Part shown: positions 63,895 through 64,000 of the stretch, piece after piece
Numbering within the stretch: the stretch's first letter is position 1
Layout: every line of letters starts with the position of its first letter
DNA from: Lumbricus rubellus
Lineage: Eukaryota > Annelida > Clitellata > Crassiclitellata > Lumbricidae
NCBI GenBank assembly: GCA_945859605.1
Contig: OX243821.1
Span: 33,530,657-33,594,656 of the forward strand
Direction of reading: 5' to 3'
DNA length: 64,000 nucleotides
Position numbers and translations under genes: made by a program
Notes under the pieces: model-generated
Told to the model about the DNA's origin: nothing
Databases searched by the model: none
Seen by the model: the letters and a program-made list of their open reading frames with translations, nothing else

Positions 63895-64000
63895 TGCTTT
63901 ATAATTTGCAAGACGCTCTGGAATACATCTTTCATCTCAATTATGACCTATCACTGACCATAGACTCATTGCCAAGTTCTTCCACTGTTGTCTGTACAGG

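Overview
The window is AT-rich animal nuclear DNA: split coding exons with GT-AG borders, many decayed non-LTR retrotransposon (LINE) pieces, tRNA-derived SINEs, DNA-transposon MITEs and long microsatellites. No operons, rRNA or intact tRNA genes were seen. The mix suggests a marine invertebrate deuterostome, most likely an echinoderm. Supporting points are foldback transposons whose long arms are tandem 15-bp units, like the TU elements known from sea urchins, and the style of the SINE and LINE tails. This assignment is inference, not proof.

Layout. At 0.96-6.6 kb there is a plus-strand run of eight small exons whose splice phases agree at every junction. They form part of one protein-coding gene that I do not recognise. 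From about 7 kb to the end the window is a mosaic of old, diverged segmental duplications, interleaved on both strands. Several copies carry decayed exon pieces of a receptor tyrosine kinase that looks like RYK, a Wnt receptor: a transmembrane exon near 7.7, 21.2, 27.0 and 38.1 kb and a kinase N-lobe exon near 15.1, 18.8 and 33.8 kb. All but possibly the transmembrane copies are broken. Younger insertions lie on top: four near-identical piggyBac-like MITEs with TTAA ends (16.0, 41.3, 58.2 and 62.9 kb), two further TTAA MITE families (43.2 and 44.2 kb), two foldback elements (29.2 and 48.6 kb, the second nested in a hAT-like element), SINEs and LINE 3' ends.

The most striking signal is a two-part motif repeated roughly 90 times on both strands, about once per 700 bp. 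It is a box close to ACACCTTTTAAA followed by TATATAAA, with 27-28 bp from the first base of one to the first base of the other. The spacing holds even where the bases between and around are unrelated. This is the architecture of snRNA-type promoters (proximal sequence element plus TATA, the U6/U1 type). It recalls nematode 21U-RNA (piRNA) loci, where hundreds of tiny transcription units each have their own snRNA-like promoter. My leading hypothesis is an array of autonomous promoters for short non-coding RNAs, spread through introns and gene remnants. In the entries, 'PSE-TATA pair' means this motif, with 'A' the first base of the ACACC box and 'T' the first base of the TATA box. The motif is absent from the young transposons and from 49.4-52.3 kb, so it belongs to the old duplicated sequence and not to one mobile family.

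Limits: everything was read by eye. Exon borders, repeat borders and motif counts are approximate, and no database or expression data were used.
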